Positions 1 to 11,700 are shown, counted from the first letter of the stretch. The stretch: DNA of 64,000 nucleotides from Locusta migratoria (GCA_026315105.1 CM048751.1:337636649-337700648); one strand, 5' to 3'. Notes: generated from the letters alone by a model not told the origin. Numbers and translations: made by a program.

Positions 1-414
1 GGCCATATAGCCTACCGAGGAGAAAAAAGTTATATGGAACAGCAGTAATGTGACAAAGCTTTAACAAGCTTTAAAATTGAGCTATCTTGCTACCATACAA
101 ACAATACTTACCCTGACTTAGTAAATTTTTGTTTCTTAAGCCCTTCTTTACAAAATCATCTGAGCATATTACACAAGTTTTATATAATTGCTCTTGCCCA
201 CTTTTTAAAAATATTTCATTGAGATCTGCTCTGCTATGAATGATCCACTGTTTACATCTAGAAATTACAAAAACCAAGCTACAGGTAACGCCGTTATCAC
301 ATTAACGTAATAAAATTAAGTCAGTGACAGACACTGGCCTCTAATTTAGATTTATAAATATGTTTCTTTATTCCTCGCAAATCTGTAAAAGACTTTCGAT
401 CAGTTTGTTGTTAG
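1..414. other. No gene recognised; left-edge sequence
   Basis: AT-rich sequence with no open frame resembling a known protein and no repeat boundary I can place. It lies beyond the 3' end of the Jockey-type LINE that starts near 415, so it is probably flanking DNA or an older repeat. Confidence 0.4.
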
Positions 415-744
415 TCATTATTGCATCTATATATTGTACATATAACGCCTCTACCAGCCATTGCAGCACACAAATAAACTGAAACTATCTTACAAAGTGG
501 CTGTTCACTCCTTTGCTTCCCTCTCTGTGAGGGAGAGTGTTGGGGAGTTTGTAGCCTGTTGGCTTTTACTCCTCTTTGTGCGTTTTGGTGTGTGTGTGTG
601 TGTCTTTTACTGTGTATTAATTGTCTGTGGATGGTGTTGGAGATTCTGTTTGAGTGTCTAGTGCTTGCCCTGGGTGGGCATGGTGTTGGGTTTGTTGGGA
701 AGGAGTGGGAATGAGGATGGGCGTCTGGGATTTTCCTCTTTGAT
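415..744 (-). other. 3' untranslated region of Jockey-type LINE
   Basis: Read on the - strand, this follows the ORF2 stop at 745-747 directly. It is rich in A and C, as LINE 3' UTRs often are, and contains a CA/AC run. The exact 3' end of the element and any target-site duplication could not be placed; 415 is an estimate. Confidence 0.45.
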
Positions 745-3450
745 CTAGGGATCAAAGATGGTCATGCGACGTTTGTGCTTATCACGGGACATGTCATACC
801 GACCTAAGGAGCGGATAAGTTCGTTTCCAGATCTGGAGGAACTCTCATAGAAAGCCCTTGCCAGATCTTGGAAACGATCTTTCAGGAGGGGAATTCCAGC
901 AGCAACGTGCAGGTCGATAGTGGGAAAACCATACGGTAGGTGCAAGGCTCTTCTGAGGCAACCGTTTTGGAGCGTTTGGAGTCTGTCCAGGTGTTTCCTG
1001 GCTGCGTACGCCAAGGCAGGGCAGGAGAACTCCATTTGGGGACGGATTAAGGATAGGTATGCGTTGATTCCAACGGAGGGGGATAAGGAGCTATTGACGT
1101 TAAGGATGGGGTACAGATCGGACATTCTGGCGCAGACTTTCCTGTATACCTCGTCCACATGAGTTTTCCATGTGAGACGTTGGTCCAGGGTTACTCCCAA
1201 ATATTTGGCAGTTCTGCGCCAGGGGAGGTGGGAACCTTGGAGGTGAAGGAGAGGGGGTGGGTTTTGAGGAGCACCACGTTTTCCGATCTTTTTGGTGATC
1301 AGCATAGCCTGAGCCTTTTCAGCATTGATGGTGATTCGCCAGCGAGGGGACCATGTGTCTGTGTCATCTAGTGCCCTTTGTAGCCTACGTATGACCAGGC
1401 CCTTGTTCGCATTTCTTGTGAAAAAGGCTGTGTCGTCAGCGTATTGAGCTGTGTGCACCAGGGGGACAGTCGGGATATCTGCAGTGTACAGGCTGTACAA
1501 AACAGGGCCCAGTACCGATCCCTGTGGCACTCCAGCACGAATACGCCTTTTGGTGGAGGTGGAAGTTTCTACTTTGACAGAGAAAGTCCTATTCGTGAGA
1601 TAGCTGTGGATAATCTTTACTATACTTCCGGGGAATCCCTGTGTGTATAATTTGTAAATTAACCCCTTGTGCCATACTGAATCAAAGGCTTTTGCCACGT
1701 CCAGTAGCACTATCCCGCAGTAGCCATTTCGATTGAAGGCTGATGTAGCAGCTTCAACTACTCTCATGATCTGTTGGGGGGCAGAATGTTTCTCCCGGAA
1801 ACCGAACTGGAAATCCGGTAGAATGTGTTCTCTGGAGATGTGATCCTGTATGGGTACTAGCAGGAGGCGCTCATAGATGTTGCTGAGAGTTGGCAGGAGG
1901 CTAATTGGCCTGTAATGCTGCGGAAATAAGGGGTCTATCCCTGGTTAGTGTATCGCGACCACTTCCGCATGCTTCCAGCAAGCTGGAAACAAACGGGTAC
2001 GAGTAATCTCGTTGAAGACGTCCGCGAGTAGTGTAATTGTCGATGGCGGGAGGTTTTTTACTAACTGGTTGCTGATCTTATCATGACCGGGCGCCTTTTT
2101 GTTTGGAAGGTGTTTGATTATTTTTGCCACGTCTTCAGGGGCAAAAAGTGGTGGTTTATCCTCTGGGTCGTCCTCAGCGTTGAGGAAGACACGCAGCTGA
2201 CGTCTTACTGTAATTTCATGCTCGTCGTCCTCGTCTTCGGGATCTGCTGCCTGAAACTGCTTCTCAAATGAGTCGGCAAGGGCGTTGGCCTTGTCAGCAT
2301 GGCTGAAGACCAGACCCCACTCACCGTGCAGAGGAGGCAACCTAGCGCGTCTTTTTGTGAACTGCCTTGTGTCATTCCAAAGAGTTTGGTCCTGTATGTT
2401 GAGGGTTCTGAGGCGGTTTTGCCATTGTTGGTTTCTGTGCTCATTGAGCGCGACCTTCAGTTCCCTCTGTAATCTGTTGAGCAGCCTCCTCGTGGCTGGA
2501 TCTCGGGTTATTTTCCAGTCTTTGGCCACTCGGTTCTTGTGCCGAATTTGCGCTAACAGGTGTTCTGGGAGTTGTATTTGGGGTGGAGGGCCGACCCTCA
2601 TGGGAGGGGTGGCGTCCTCCGCCGCTTGCAGAATTGTCCCTGTGAGGTCGTGTAGCGCTTGTTCCACTGTATCTGCGGTGATAGGCGGAGCGCGAGCAAT
2701 ATCCAATGCGACAGTTTCTCGGTATTGCTCCCAGTTGGTACGCTTGTATGTCGTCTGGTACTGTGGGAGTGCTACCCATTCACCCACATCGACCTCAAAG
2801 ATGACGGGGTTGTGATCGGAGGACATTCTGTTAATTGTCCTTGCAGTCACAAATCCCTTGATCCTACTAGTTAATGCTATGTCTATCACATCGGGCCTAC
2901 CTCCATTTTTTGGAAAGTGTGTGGGCTCGACTGGACCCCATGTCTCAAAATGGTAGGTGCGCGCTAGTTGTTGCAGTTTGGCGCCTTCTGGACAGGTTAT
3001 CCTGGAATTCCAGTCAGGGTGCTTGGCATTGAAGTCGCCTCCTATTAGGAGTTTTCCTTCTATTTGCACTAGTGCTAATATATCTCCCTCATCTAGATGT
3101 TCACCTGGAGATCGGTATATTGCAACAACTGTTAGGGGTCCGGTGGCTGTTTTTACTTCTACTGCCACTGCTTCGATTTTGTTGGTAGCTGGGACGTAAA
3201 CTTGGTGGTGTGGGATCCCTCTCTTTATGTAGATGGCCACCCCGCCGCCTGCGGTTGGCCTGTCCCTACGGTAACAAGTGTAGTTGGGAACTGTCGCTTT
3301 TACTCCCGTTTTAAGGTGGGTTTCACCCATCATACATATGTCGATTGAGAACTCCTTAATGAGTTCTCTGAACTCGACCACTTGATTGACAATGCCGTCT
3401 GCATTAAAGGCGCACATTGTCAGACCTTGGATGTGTGGGCGTCTATCCAT
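745..3450 (-). pseudogene. Jockey-type LINE ORF2 (endonuclease + reverse transcriptase), one nonsense codon
   Basis: Non-LTR retrotransposon polyprotein that nicks target DNA and copies its RNA into the nick. The N-terminal half is an APE-type endonuclease: an early FNADGI, GETHL with the metal-binding Glu, IGGDFNAKHPDW, and SSDHNPV with the catalytic His. The reverse transcriptase follows: APGHDKI, HYRPISLLP, DVAKAFDSVW, GVPQGSVLGP and the catalytic YADD at about 1432-1443. The two open segments 1945-3450 and 745-1767 share one frame. The only visible break is a TAA at 1945-1947 (TTA on +), where related elements usually have a sense codon, so the frame is 902 codons with one stop. The start ATG lies in ATGGATAG, overlapping the ORF1 stop by 8 nt, as expected for coupled translation. 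No RNase H domain is seen, which fits the Jockey clade. Confidence 0.88.
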
Positions 3451-4541
3451 GATGAGGTTGTGGAGCTACTGATGTAGTTGCAGAGGGAAGCGACTGCTGA
3501 ACTGCTGCCTGAAGGGCAGCGAGGATCTGGGTGTTTTGTCTTTGGGCATCCCTGAAATCCTGCATCATTTGCATGATGAGGTTCATGGTTTGGACCAATG
3601 TGCGCAACAGCTGGTCTGAGGGAGTTGTCTGGGGGGGGGGAGTTGTGTGGGGTTCCCTCGGACTTGCTCTGTCTTGTCGGGCCTGGTCGTTGTCCTGTGT
3701 TTCCCGGTGTTGTTCTAGTGTTTGTGTTTGCTGTTGTGGTGGTGGGGCTTCTGCAGCGCTTTCGCGGCTCCTCTCAGGAGAAACCACTTCAGCATAGGTG
3801 CGCCCTGGTGTACCTGGCCTCGGTTTGGACCAGGCCGTGTTTGTGTGTCTTTCTGTTGGTTTGAATGTGTGGTTTTGGGGGTTTGTGGTGTTTCGTCTGC
3901 GTGTGTGGGGGGCTGCCTTGACGCCTTGTACCTTCCTTGTGTGTGTCTTGTGGACCACGCAACCTTGGTAGCTCGCTGTGTGGTTTCCGCCGCACAGCGC
4001 GCACCTAATTTGTGGGTCCTTGTTTCTAAGTGTGCAGTTGCGTGTGTCCTGGGGTTCGGCGCATTTTCTGCACCGCATGGGCATGCTGCAGTTCTTGGCG
4101 ATGTGGTTCAGTCCCTGACACCTAAAGTGGGACTGATAACCTAGCTGTTTAGTCCCCTCAAAACAACCAACAACAACAACACCTAAAGCACTGCCACTGC
4201 ACCGTTTTAGTCTTATTGCGCAGTGGCTCTATGGTGACAGGGATTGCCATAACTGTTCTGATTTCCCGCTTATTTTGGGGAATATCAGGCATTGTCACTT
4301 GGTATAGTGGCCATTTATCTTCGTTGCCTGGCTTCTGCATCTGGCTGACCGTTTTCACGTCGAACCCCTGGGAAATCAGGTCTACCTTTATCGCCTGTGG
4401 GGACAGACGTCTTGGTAGGTCCCTGATTACAATGTTTTTGTTCCGTGTTTTTGTTGTGGGGAATGTGTAGTGGGGTATTTGATTGTCTGTGAGTGTTTGT
4501 TTTATTATGTTGTAATCAGATAAAGTGGTGAGAGTTAGTGG
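3443..4541 (-). pseudogene. Jockey-type LINE ORF1 (gag-like, zinc knuckles), disrupted and 5'-truncated
   Basis: Nucleic-acid-binding ORF1 protein of the same LINE. The N-terminal part (about 4190-4541) contains IVIRDLPRR and GFDV, in the style of the domain that precedes retrotransposon CCHC motifs. The CCHC zinc knuckles follow: CFRC split by an insertion, then HIAKNC, CRKCAEP and CALCGGNHTASYQGC. The C-terminal region is Pro/Gln/Thr-rich. A 51-bp insertion plus its duplicated target (61 bp net) falls inside the first knuckle and shifts the frame. Open reading upstream stops at 4542-4544, well short of a full ORF1 N-terminus, so the copy is probably 5'-truncated near 4.54 kb, a common LINE outcome. 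Confidence 0.8.
4128..4178 (+). mobile_element. 51-bp severely 5'-truncated LINE/SINE tail inserted in Jockey ORF1
   Basis: The insert is flanked by a perfect 10-bp target-site duplication, ACACCTAAAG, at 4118-4127 and 4179-4188. Removing the insert and one duplicate restores a continuous CCHC knuckle on the - strand. The insert reads TGGGACTGATAAC...TTTAGTCCCC and ends in an AACAACCAACAACAAC-type tail. It closely resembles the 3' terminus of the RNase H LINE at 51569-52397, which ends in a GGGGGACTGATGACC hairpin and an AACCAACC tail. Confidence 0.8.
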
Positions 4542-4802
4542 TTATAGTCTGTCTCTTTATATACACGAAACAGTTAGTGTGCATTTCACGCCACCAGGGT
4601 ATAATGCAATCGCTGTCGCATTCTTTTTACACTATTTGATACTAGGTATCAGTCTGGTCTTGTGGTTAGATGTTTTAGGTAGTTATCTCCGGATTAATGT
4701 ATGTCTGGGTTGGTTTGACGTATGTGTGATTATTAGTTCTTCAAAAACAAAAGTGAATAATTTATTTTATTCCCTTTCAAAGTATTATTTGAATAGTGTA
4801 CT
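4542..4802. other. Spacer between two LINEs, nothing recognised
   Basis: AT-rich sequence between the truncated 5' side of the Jockey-type LINE and the first recognisable gag sequence of the next LINE. It may hold the 5' UTR of the latter, but no boundary is visible. Confidence 0.3.
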
Positions 4803-5838
4803 GTGGATATCAGAGAATTCAGAGACGGAGGTCAGAACAAACTCTCTGAAAATCTAAAAACATTGGCAACTGTCGCAAATGTGGTACAAGCATTACACAA
4901 TGCTGATCTCGCCATGGAAGTGCAAGACATTGTTTCATCCAAGAAAAGACAAGCAGAAATTACAAACAGCAAACCTGATAAACTTACAGCATCGGCAACT
5001 TCAATCAGCTCGGATGAGAACATAATTAACAATTTGGGCTGCTCACAGGTTAGTGACAGTAACTTACATTATCCTAAAACCAGACTATACAGAGAAAACG
5101 ACGTTGGACCTTACGCACTCTATATTGAAAGTTCAACAATTGACGTTGGTCGCTTATATCCTATGTCTGTAGGAAAAATGATTCACAAGAAAAGAAAGGC
5201 CAAATTTTAAATATTACGCAAATAGGTCGCAACAGAATAAAAATTGATGCTAGTTATCCAGACATGGCAAATTTATTACTTAAATCTCCACTCTGGACAT
5301 CCAAAAATATGATCCGCTTATTCTGTCACATTTAATATACAAACAAGGAGTGATTCGTGATGTTTTCGTTGAATTGTCAGAAGAAGAAATCTTAAAAGAG
5401 ATCTCACCACCAGCAGAAGTCATTAATGTTTAAAGAATGACAAAAAAGGTTATTAGTGATGACAAAGAAACGATAGTTAAGCTTCAAACATGTGTCTTAA
5501 CTTTTGATTCTCAGACACTCCCACAATATGTATATTTACATGGTACAAGATGTGAGGTAGAATTATACATCCCTTCTGTTAAACAATGTTTTAATTGTCT
5601 TCGATTCGGTCATATAGGAAAACAATGTAGAGGTCAGAATCGATGCAAAAGATGTGGAGGACACCACTCTCACTTGCAATGCACTGGCACAACAGTCAAG
5701 TTCATATATTGCCATGAACCAGAGAACTTCCTTCAACACCATTCCTTTTCAGGTGTCACACAAGGATATTCACCTTCCTTTAAGGAAACAAAAAGTGCTG
5801 CAGTAGAGACTTATAATCTCGCTGAGTTTCCTAATTAA
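4803..5838 (+). pseudogene. I-like LINE ORF1 (gag), frameshifted
   Basis: Two open stretches in different frames (4803-5210 and 5437-5838) look like the gag-type ORF1 of an RNase H-bearing LINE. The second carries a clear pair of zinc knuckles: CFNCLRFGHIGKQC followed by CKRCGGHHSHLQC. At least one frameshift or stop lies between 5210 and 5437. Function in a live element would be RNA binding and ribonucleoprotein formation. It is followed on the same strand by an endonuclease/RT/RNase H ORF2, so it is the 5' half of one element. Confidence 0.7.
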
Positions 5839-6264
5839 AGCTAGTTCATCAGGCAAAACTGCTGAAGGGAAAGTTCACTCATTAAATTGGCAACAAACGA
5901 ACAGTCATTACATTCCCAACTTTTATCAGAAATTTAACCAGACTAAAAGACATAATGCCAAATCCGTCTATAATGTATCAGAATTTAACACAAAATAGTA
6001 CAGATAAACAATGCAAAATGTAAGATTTGACCCAAGAGGTTTAACTGGAAATCACATTGAATTTAATCCATTCCCACCGCAACAGATCCCTCAAGAATAT
6101 AAGGAAACTGAATCAATAACAGTTTATCAGACAAAATATTTCATATAATTTTTTTATATTATACATCAATTGCAAAAAAATGAACCAGTGGATACTCAAA
6201 CAGTCAAAACCAGGCTTCTGGAATTGCTGCCCAAACCAAGAAGTTAATTGATATCCCTCGTCCA

Positions 6265-6880
6265 AAATAGGGAATTTAAGGATTTTACAATGGAATTCAA
6301 GATCTGTTTTATGTAACAAAATTAGCCTCGAAAATGAACTATACCAACAGAAAATAATAGTTGCTTGCATATTAGAAACATGGTTTAAATCTGATATATC
6401 TTCAGCTTTCAAGGGCTACAATTTAATAAGATCTGATAGATTGGATGGAAAAGGTGGTGTTGCAATTTTGGTTCACGAGAGTATGCTGTTTTCTAATATT
6501 GATATTCAGTTAATTAATGACAATCTTCAAGCAGTAGCCATCAAAAACTTTCTCAATTCATCTACTTATTGCATAATGTCAGTGTATAATCCGCCAAGAA
6601 ATAAAATAGAGCCTGATATCTGGAGCAAAGTCTTTCAGCAATTAACTACTCCAGTTATTATATGTGGAGATTTTTATTGCCACAGCATAAGTTGGGGCAA
6701 TGAATTCACAGACAGAGAAGGAGCTGCTTTGTTAACTGCGGTAGAAGATAATCAGTTAATCACCCCTTTCATCAACCATCTGCAAGGGACTTAACTTTAT
6801 TTTCTCCTCAAGCTGCCAGCAATTCACACTGGGAAATTCTATCAGATTATTTAGGATCAAACCATCTACCTATTTTGCTG
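6265..6880 (+). pseudogene. I-like LINE ORF2, APE-type endonuclease part
   Basis: Begins with an ILQWNSRS-type start and continues with LETWF (catalytic Glu), GGVAILV, VYNPPRN and ICGDFYCHSISWG, the usual GDFNAHxxxWG motif with N replaced by Y. The SNHLPI motif with the catalytic His is near 6858. The main open segment is 6441-6794; frameshifts occur before and after it. This is the target-nicking domain of the LINE that continues to about 11.7 kb. Confidence 0.75.
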
Positions 6881-7686
6881 ATCGTCAACGAAAATATTTT
6901 ACCACAGAAAAGACAGATAAAAAATAGTTGGAATATTAAAAAATCACAGTGGGATGTTTATAAGGCCTATCTGCTACAAAACAACTTGAACCTCGGTGAA
7001 CCATCAAATGTGAGAAAGTTATATGAAGATTTACGAAATGCTATCTTGGATGCAGCAGACAAATCAATACCAAGAAAAAAGTCAGTAGATTTAAATAAAA
7101 GACCTCCTTCAAATTGGTGGTCTTCAGACTGCTCTAAACCAATCGCCAGGCGAAGACTTGCACTTCATTCATACAAGAGGAATCCATCATTAGATAACTA
7201 TCTTAAACTTTGTAAAACGCAGGCACAGTCTAAAAAATTTCTAAAATAACAAAAAAAGGCTCATTGCCGATCTTTTTGTGAGAATCTAAATAAAGAAAAG
7301 AATATATCAGAAGTTTGGCAGTGTGACAAAAACTAAGAAACAGATTTTCGCCAGCAATAAACTCCTGTATACAGTTGAATGTCTCTTGTGTAGACACTTT
7401 CATGGATAGATTATGTCCACCATCAGTACCCCTTCCAATCACAAATTCCATCGGTGGAGTACTCAGCACAATTTTTATGTCAGCCATTTCAATATGCAAT
7501 ACTACAAAAAGTCCTAAAAGAAGCTTCTGATACTGCTCCTGGAATAGATTCAATCCATTACTCAATGTTACAAAACATGCCTACAATAACTCAAATGCAT
7601 TTATTAAGAATTTATAATAGAATATGGATGAAGGAAGAATTGATGTCTGAGTGGACAACTCAGATTATTATTCCTGTTGCAAAGCC
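6875..7686 (+). pseudogene. I-like LINE ORF2, linker and N-terminal RT motifs
   Basis: Open segments at 6875-7249 and 7454-7686 continue ORF2. The first is the basic linker (KSVDLNKRPPSNWWSSDC). The second holds SDTAPGIDSIHYSMLQ, equivalent to the TAPGPDGI motif of LINE RTs, and EWTTQIIIPVAKP. The reading is broken by stops between 7250 and 7450. At 7689 the RT frame is interrupted by a Harbinger-like MITE, and it resumes at 8618. Confidence 0.7.
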
Positions 7687-7689
7687 TAA

Positions 7690-8614
7690 AGGCCAATTCG
7701 CACTGTCCGCACGTCAACGTCATCTCACGGCACCGTCACGTCAAGTTGTATTCACACTGTCCGTCAGTGTCCGTCACGTCAATTCGCTGATCTCAATACG
7801 CGATGTTGAAAGTAAGGTTATGAGTAGCGATTTGTTATGTGGAAAGTCATAGTTTACTACTAGAATTGAAGGAACAACAACGCAAAATGTTATTGACAGC
7901 GAAATAAAACTTTACAGTGTATGTTTTTGGCCAACTTACTGGGAACTGAAACAACATTTCAAAACATCGACATCTATTTTCAAGCGAAAAAATAAACATA
8001 TGATTACATCAAACAACACTTATAAGAGCATAAATAGCGCCTGTTTACTTTATCCATTACAATTTGCCCAATGACATTGTTAATACCGTCGTAAACAACT
8101 GAATTTTTGTCTTTTGTTAGAACTGACTTTTTCATTTAAACTGTTATTTAATGAGAAATGCATAATCAAATTACAATCTTATTCTAATGAACAGTTTGCT
8201 TCAGTCTTTTCTGTTACAATGTTAAGTAACATTAACCATATTTTGGTTCCAGATATCCGACCTCGATTTTAGGGGGACACTCAATTGACAAAAGCATTTA
8301 AATTGTCATGAAACATTTGAGATTTACCCCTAAAACGAAGTATGACAACAAAATAAAGGCGAATAAGACTTATTTGCATATAAACAGTGCAATCGTCGAC
8401 AGCAACATTTAATTCGCGTGCCGAAAATAGGTTATCTGTCGTGTTAGGAGACGATCGTTCCGTCAAAACATTCTTTGCGAGAAAGCTTGAGGTGACGTTG
8501 ATGTGACATGACAGTCTGTGATGGACAGTGTGAACGTCGCCATTAGAAATACATTGCGGAATGTTCTGACGGAAGGTGACGTGACGTGACGTGACGGACA
8601 ATGTGAATTGGCCT
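7690..8614 (+). mobile_element. Harbinger-like MITE, copy 1 (925 bp)
   Basis: Both ends carry the terminal inverted repeat AGGCCAATTCNCACTGTCC, continuing into GTCACGTCACG-type subterminal repeats. The element is flanked by a 3-bp duplication, TAA, at 7687-7689 and 8615-8617. Removing the element and one TAA rejoins the host LINE RT frame (VAKP...AKTFDEK). A TWA target and GGCC-like termini fit the PIF/Harbinger superfamily. No transposase is visible, so it is non-autonomous. Its interior is the reverse complement of copy 2 (9160-10081). Confidence 0.85.
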
Positions 8615-8617
8615 TAA

Positions 8618-9156
8618 TGCCAAAACTTTTGACGAAAAAAGCTTCAGACCAATTGCATTATCAGCTTGCATTAGTAAAACACTTGAACATTTAATTAAAA
8701 ATAGACTGGAATGGTAGCTTGAATCTAGAAATTTACTCCCAAAACCACAATTTGGTTTTTGCAAGGGAAAAGGAATGCTTGATAATCTCTCAATTTTAAC
8801 TACAGAAATTCAAACAGTTTATAAAAAGAAGCAAATACTTTCAGCTCTTTTTGCAGATATCTCTGGAGCTTATGATAATGTGTTAATACCGGTTCTCCTC
8901 CAAAAATTATTAAATTTGAGTATTCCGTCTAGCTTTGTCTCAGGAATCAAATCATTTTTAATTGAACGCAAAATCTTTGTTCGGCATAATTATAAATTAT
9001 ATGGCCCAAGAACTATACATAAAGGCCTACCACAGGGATCTATTTTAAGCCCTTTACATTATCTACACATCAGACTTGGAATATATCTTTTCTCCACCAA
9101 TCAAAACTCTTCAGTATGCTGATGACATAAGAAGATTACATACATTGGAGTATTTA
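8618..9156 (+). pseudogene. I-like LINE ORF2, central RT domain
   Basis: RT palm sequence between the two MITEs: FRPIALSACISKTLEHLI, PQFGFCKGKGM, SALFADISGAYDNV (first catalytic Asp), GLPQGSILSPL and LQYADD with the catalytic Asp pair at 9115-9126. A frameshift separates the GLPQG block from YADD, and a stop lies near 8717. The second MITE is inserted at 9160, shortly after YADD. Confidence 0.75.
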
Positions 9157-9159
9157 TTA

Positions 9160-10081
9160 AGGCCAATTCACACTGTCCGTCACGTCACGTCACGTCACCG
9201 TCCGTCAGAACATACCGCAATGTATTTCTAATGGCGGCATTCACATTGTCCATCACCGGACCGTCACGTCACGTCAACGTCCGTCAAGCTTTCTCGAGAA
9301 GAATGTTTTGACGGAACGGCCGTCTGCTAACATCGGAAGTTAACCTATTTTCGTCACGCGAATTACATGTTGCAGTCGACGATTGCACTGTTTGTATGCA
9401 AATGTGTCTTATTCATCTTTGTGTTGTTGTTGTACCTCGTTTTAGGGGTAAATCTCAAATGTTTCATGACGACTTAAATATTTTTGTCAATTGAGTGTCC
9501 CTCTAAAATCGAGGTCTGATATCTGAAACCAAAAAATGGTTTATGTTACGTAACAATGTAACAGAAACGACTGAAGCAAACTGTTTATTTGAATAAGATT
9601 GTAATTTGATTACGCATTTTTCATTAAATAACACTTTAAACGAAAATATCATATCTAATGAAAGACAAAAATTCAGTTGTTTACGACGTATTAACAATGT
9701 CAGCATGCAAATCGTAATGGTAAAAGTATACAGGCGCTATTTATGTTCTTACACGTATGGTTTGACGTCTTCATATGTTTATTTTTTCGCTTGAAAATTG
9801 ATGTCGATGTTTTGAAATGTTTCAGTTCCCAATAAGTTGGCCAAAAACATACACTGTAAAGTTTTCTTTGGCCGTTAATAACATTTAGCGTTGTTGTTCA
9901 CCCTTTCCAGTATTAGACTATGACTTTCTACATAACAGATCGCCACTCATAACCTCACTTTCAACATAGCGTATTGAGATGGACGAATTGACGTGACGGA
10001 CTCGGACAGACAGTGTGAATACAACTTGACGTGACGGTTCCGTGACGTGACGTTGACGTGACGGACAGTGTGAATTGGCCT
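9160..10081 (-). mobile_element. Harbinger-like MITE, copy 2 (922 bp), inverted relative to copy 1
   Basis: Same 5'-AGGCCAATTCACACTGTCC termini as copy 1, with GTGACGTGACG-type subterminal repeats. The flanking 3-bp duplication is TTA at 9157-9159 and 10082-10084. The interior aligns with the reverse complement of copy 1 along its whole length, by eye at roughly 85-90%. Both copies interrupt one LINE ORF2, about 545 bp apart, and form a large inverted pair. Confidence 0.85.
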
Positions 10082-10084
10082 TTA

Positions 10085-11140
10085 GGTCAAGGAATCACAG
10101 CATTCACACAGTGGCTTGATGAACATGGCCTTTCATTATCAGAAAATAAGTCCACAGTGGTTCACTTTACCAAAAAATTCAATGTAGAGCCGATTTCATT
10201 CAATTGGGAGAAAGAGAATTTCCAGTCAAACCATCAGTAAAGTTTTTGGGCATGATTTTAGACATGCGTTGCACTTGGAATAATCACATAGCGTATATTA
10301 CAAATAAAATAGAAAAATCCATGAATGTTATGAGATCAGTTGCTGGCACTTGGTGGGGAGCTCATCCCTCTGTGTTACTGATATACAGATCTCTAATAAG
10401 ATCAGTTTTGGATTATGGAAGTTTCCTGTATGGCAATTAGTTCACGAAAAACACTGGCTAAGCTTGACAGCCTACAGTATAGATGTCTCAGGATATGTTT
10501 GGAAGCCATGTGATCTACACCCACCAATGCATTGTTAGCTGAAGCAGTGGAGATGCCTTTATCTATACGATGACGTCATTTAGCGAGCAGATTCCTTCTA
10601 AGGAAGATACAAGGCTCAGCACATATTTTACATAGTCACCTTACTCAACTTCAAACAATGTTTCCTGAGAACAATGTAAATGAAAATCAGCTTCCTTTAC
10701 TGGTATTAGCAACGAACACCATTCGTGAGATCCAGTACCACATTATGCCATTATGTCATTGGTATTCCATTTCAGTTTCCCTTCAGTCGCCAATTCAGCA
10801 AAATTACAGTTCATTATTGTAACTTGATGAGGAACTCCACACATAATTGGAACAACGTCGTCATGCACTGGATATCTGAAGTATCATCAAAGGCATTATT
10901 AATATTTACAGATGGTTCAAAATTAGGTATTAATGGACTAGTTGGATGTGCCTTTTTATGCCACCAACTTTCTCAATACAAGCAGTATGCTCTTCCAACA
11001 TTCTTCTCCATATAGTCAGCAGAGGCAATAGCCATCAAAGAAGCATAAAATTTGGAAGACAGACAGGACATCGAAATATAGCGACAATAACCGATTATAA
11101 AAGTGTTATACAAACTATTGAACATCGAAAATGGAACTAT

Positions 11141-11184
<44 letters not shown>

Positions 11185-11700
11185 TTGTTGACTTAGTGGC
11201 ACAAAGCAATGACTCAGGAACAGTCTTTTCTTTCATATGGATTCCTGCTCATTTGGCTATCACATCAATTGACAAGTCGACCAGTTAGCGAAATCTGTAG
11301 TCAGAACTGGGATTACCCTTCATGCTCACATCCCTCCATCAGATCTTAATCCATGGATCAAAAGAAAAATAAATATATACTGGAAAGAATACTGGAAATC
11401 ATCTTCATCAGTTAAGGCCAAATGGTATACATCAATATGAAGATCAATACCGCAAAAAACCTTGGTTCCATGATAAAAAGGTCACAAGAAAATTAATAAC
11501 AAGTGTAATTCGGATGCGGTTTAATCATGGTTGTTTTCCAGCCCATCTACATAAAATAGGCATCCAAAACTCGTCTTATTGTGACTGTGACAATTCCTCC
11601 TATGCTGATCTGAATTACATTTTTTTCAATTGTTCTAAATTCACAATGTATTTTTATTATCTTTGTCCATCATTGTTTCGAAGATTGATTCCATAGGGCC
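10085..11700 (+). pseudogene. I-like LINE ORF2, RT thumb, RNase H and C-terminal Cys motif
   Basis: Continues directly after MITE copy 2: GITAFTQWLDEHGLSLSENKS, VKFLGMILDMRCTWNNHI (the LG motif of the LINE thumb) and RSLIRSVLDYGSF. An RNase H domain follows with LLIFTDGSKLG near 10900-10935 and FIWIPAHLAI near 11235. A (CA)n tract at 11142-11182 has expanded within it. Close to the end, YCDCDNSSYADLNYIFFNC resembles the C-terminal Cys/His motif of I- and R1-type LINEs. Frames shift several times. RNase H plus this motif argues for the I group rather than Jockey. Confidence 0.75.
11142..11182. repeat. (AC)n microsatellite
   Basis: About 20 uninterrupted AC units inside the RNase H region of the decayed I-like LINE. 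Confidence 0.95.

Noticed and set aside
2205..2815. Additional open frames opposite or out of frame with the Jockey ORF2
   Set aside because: They shadow a clearly coding frame with endonuclease/RT motifs and contain no recognisable domains.
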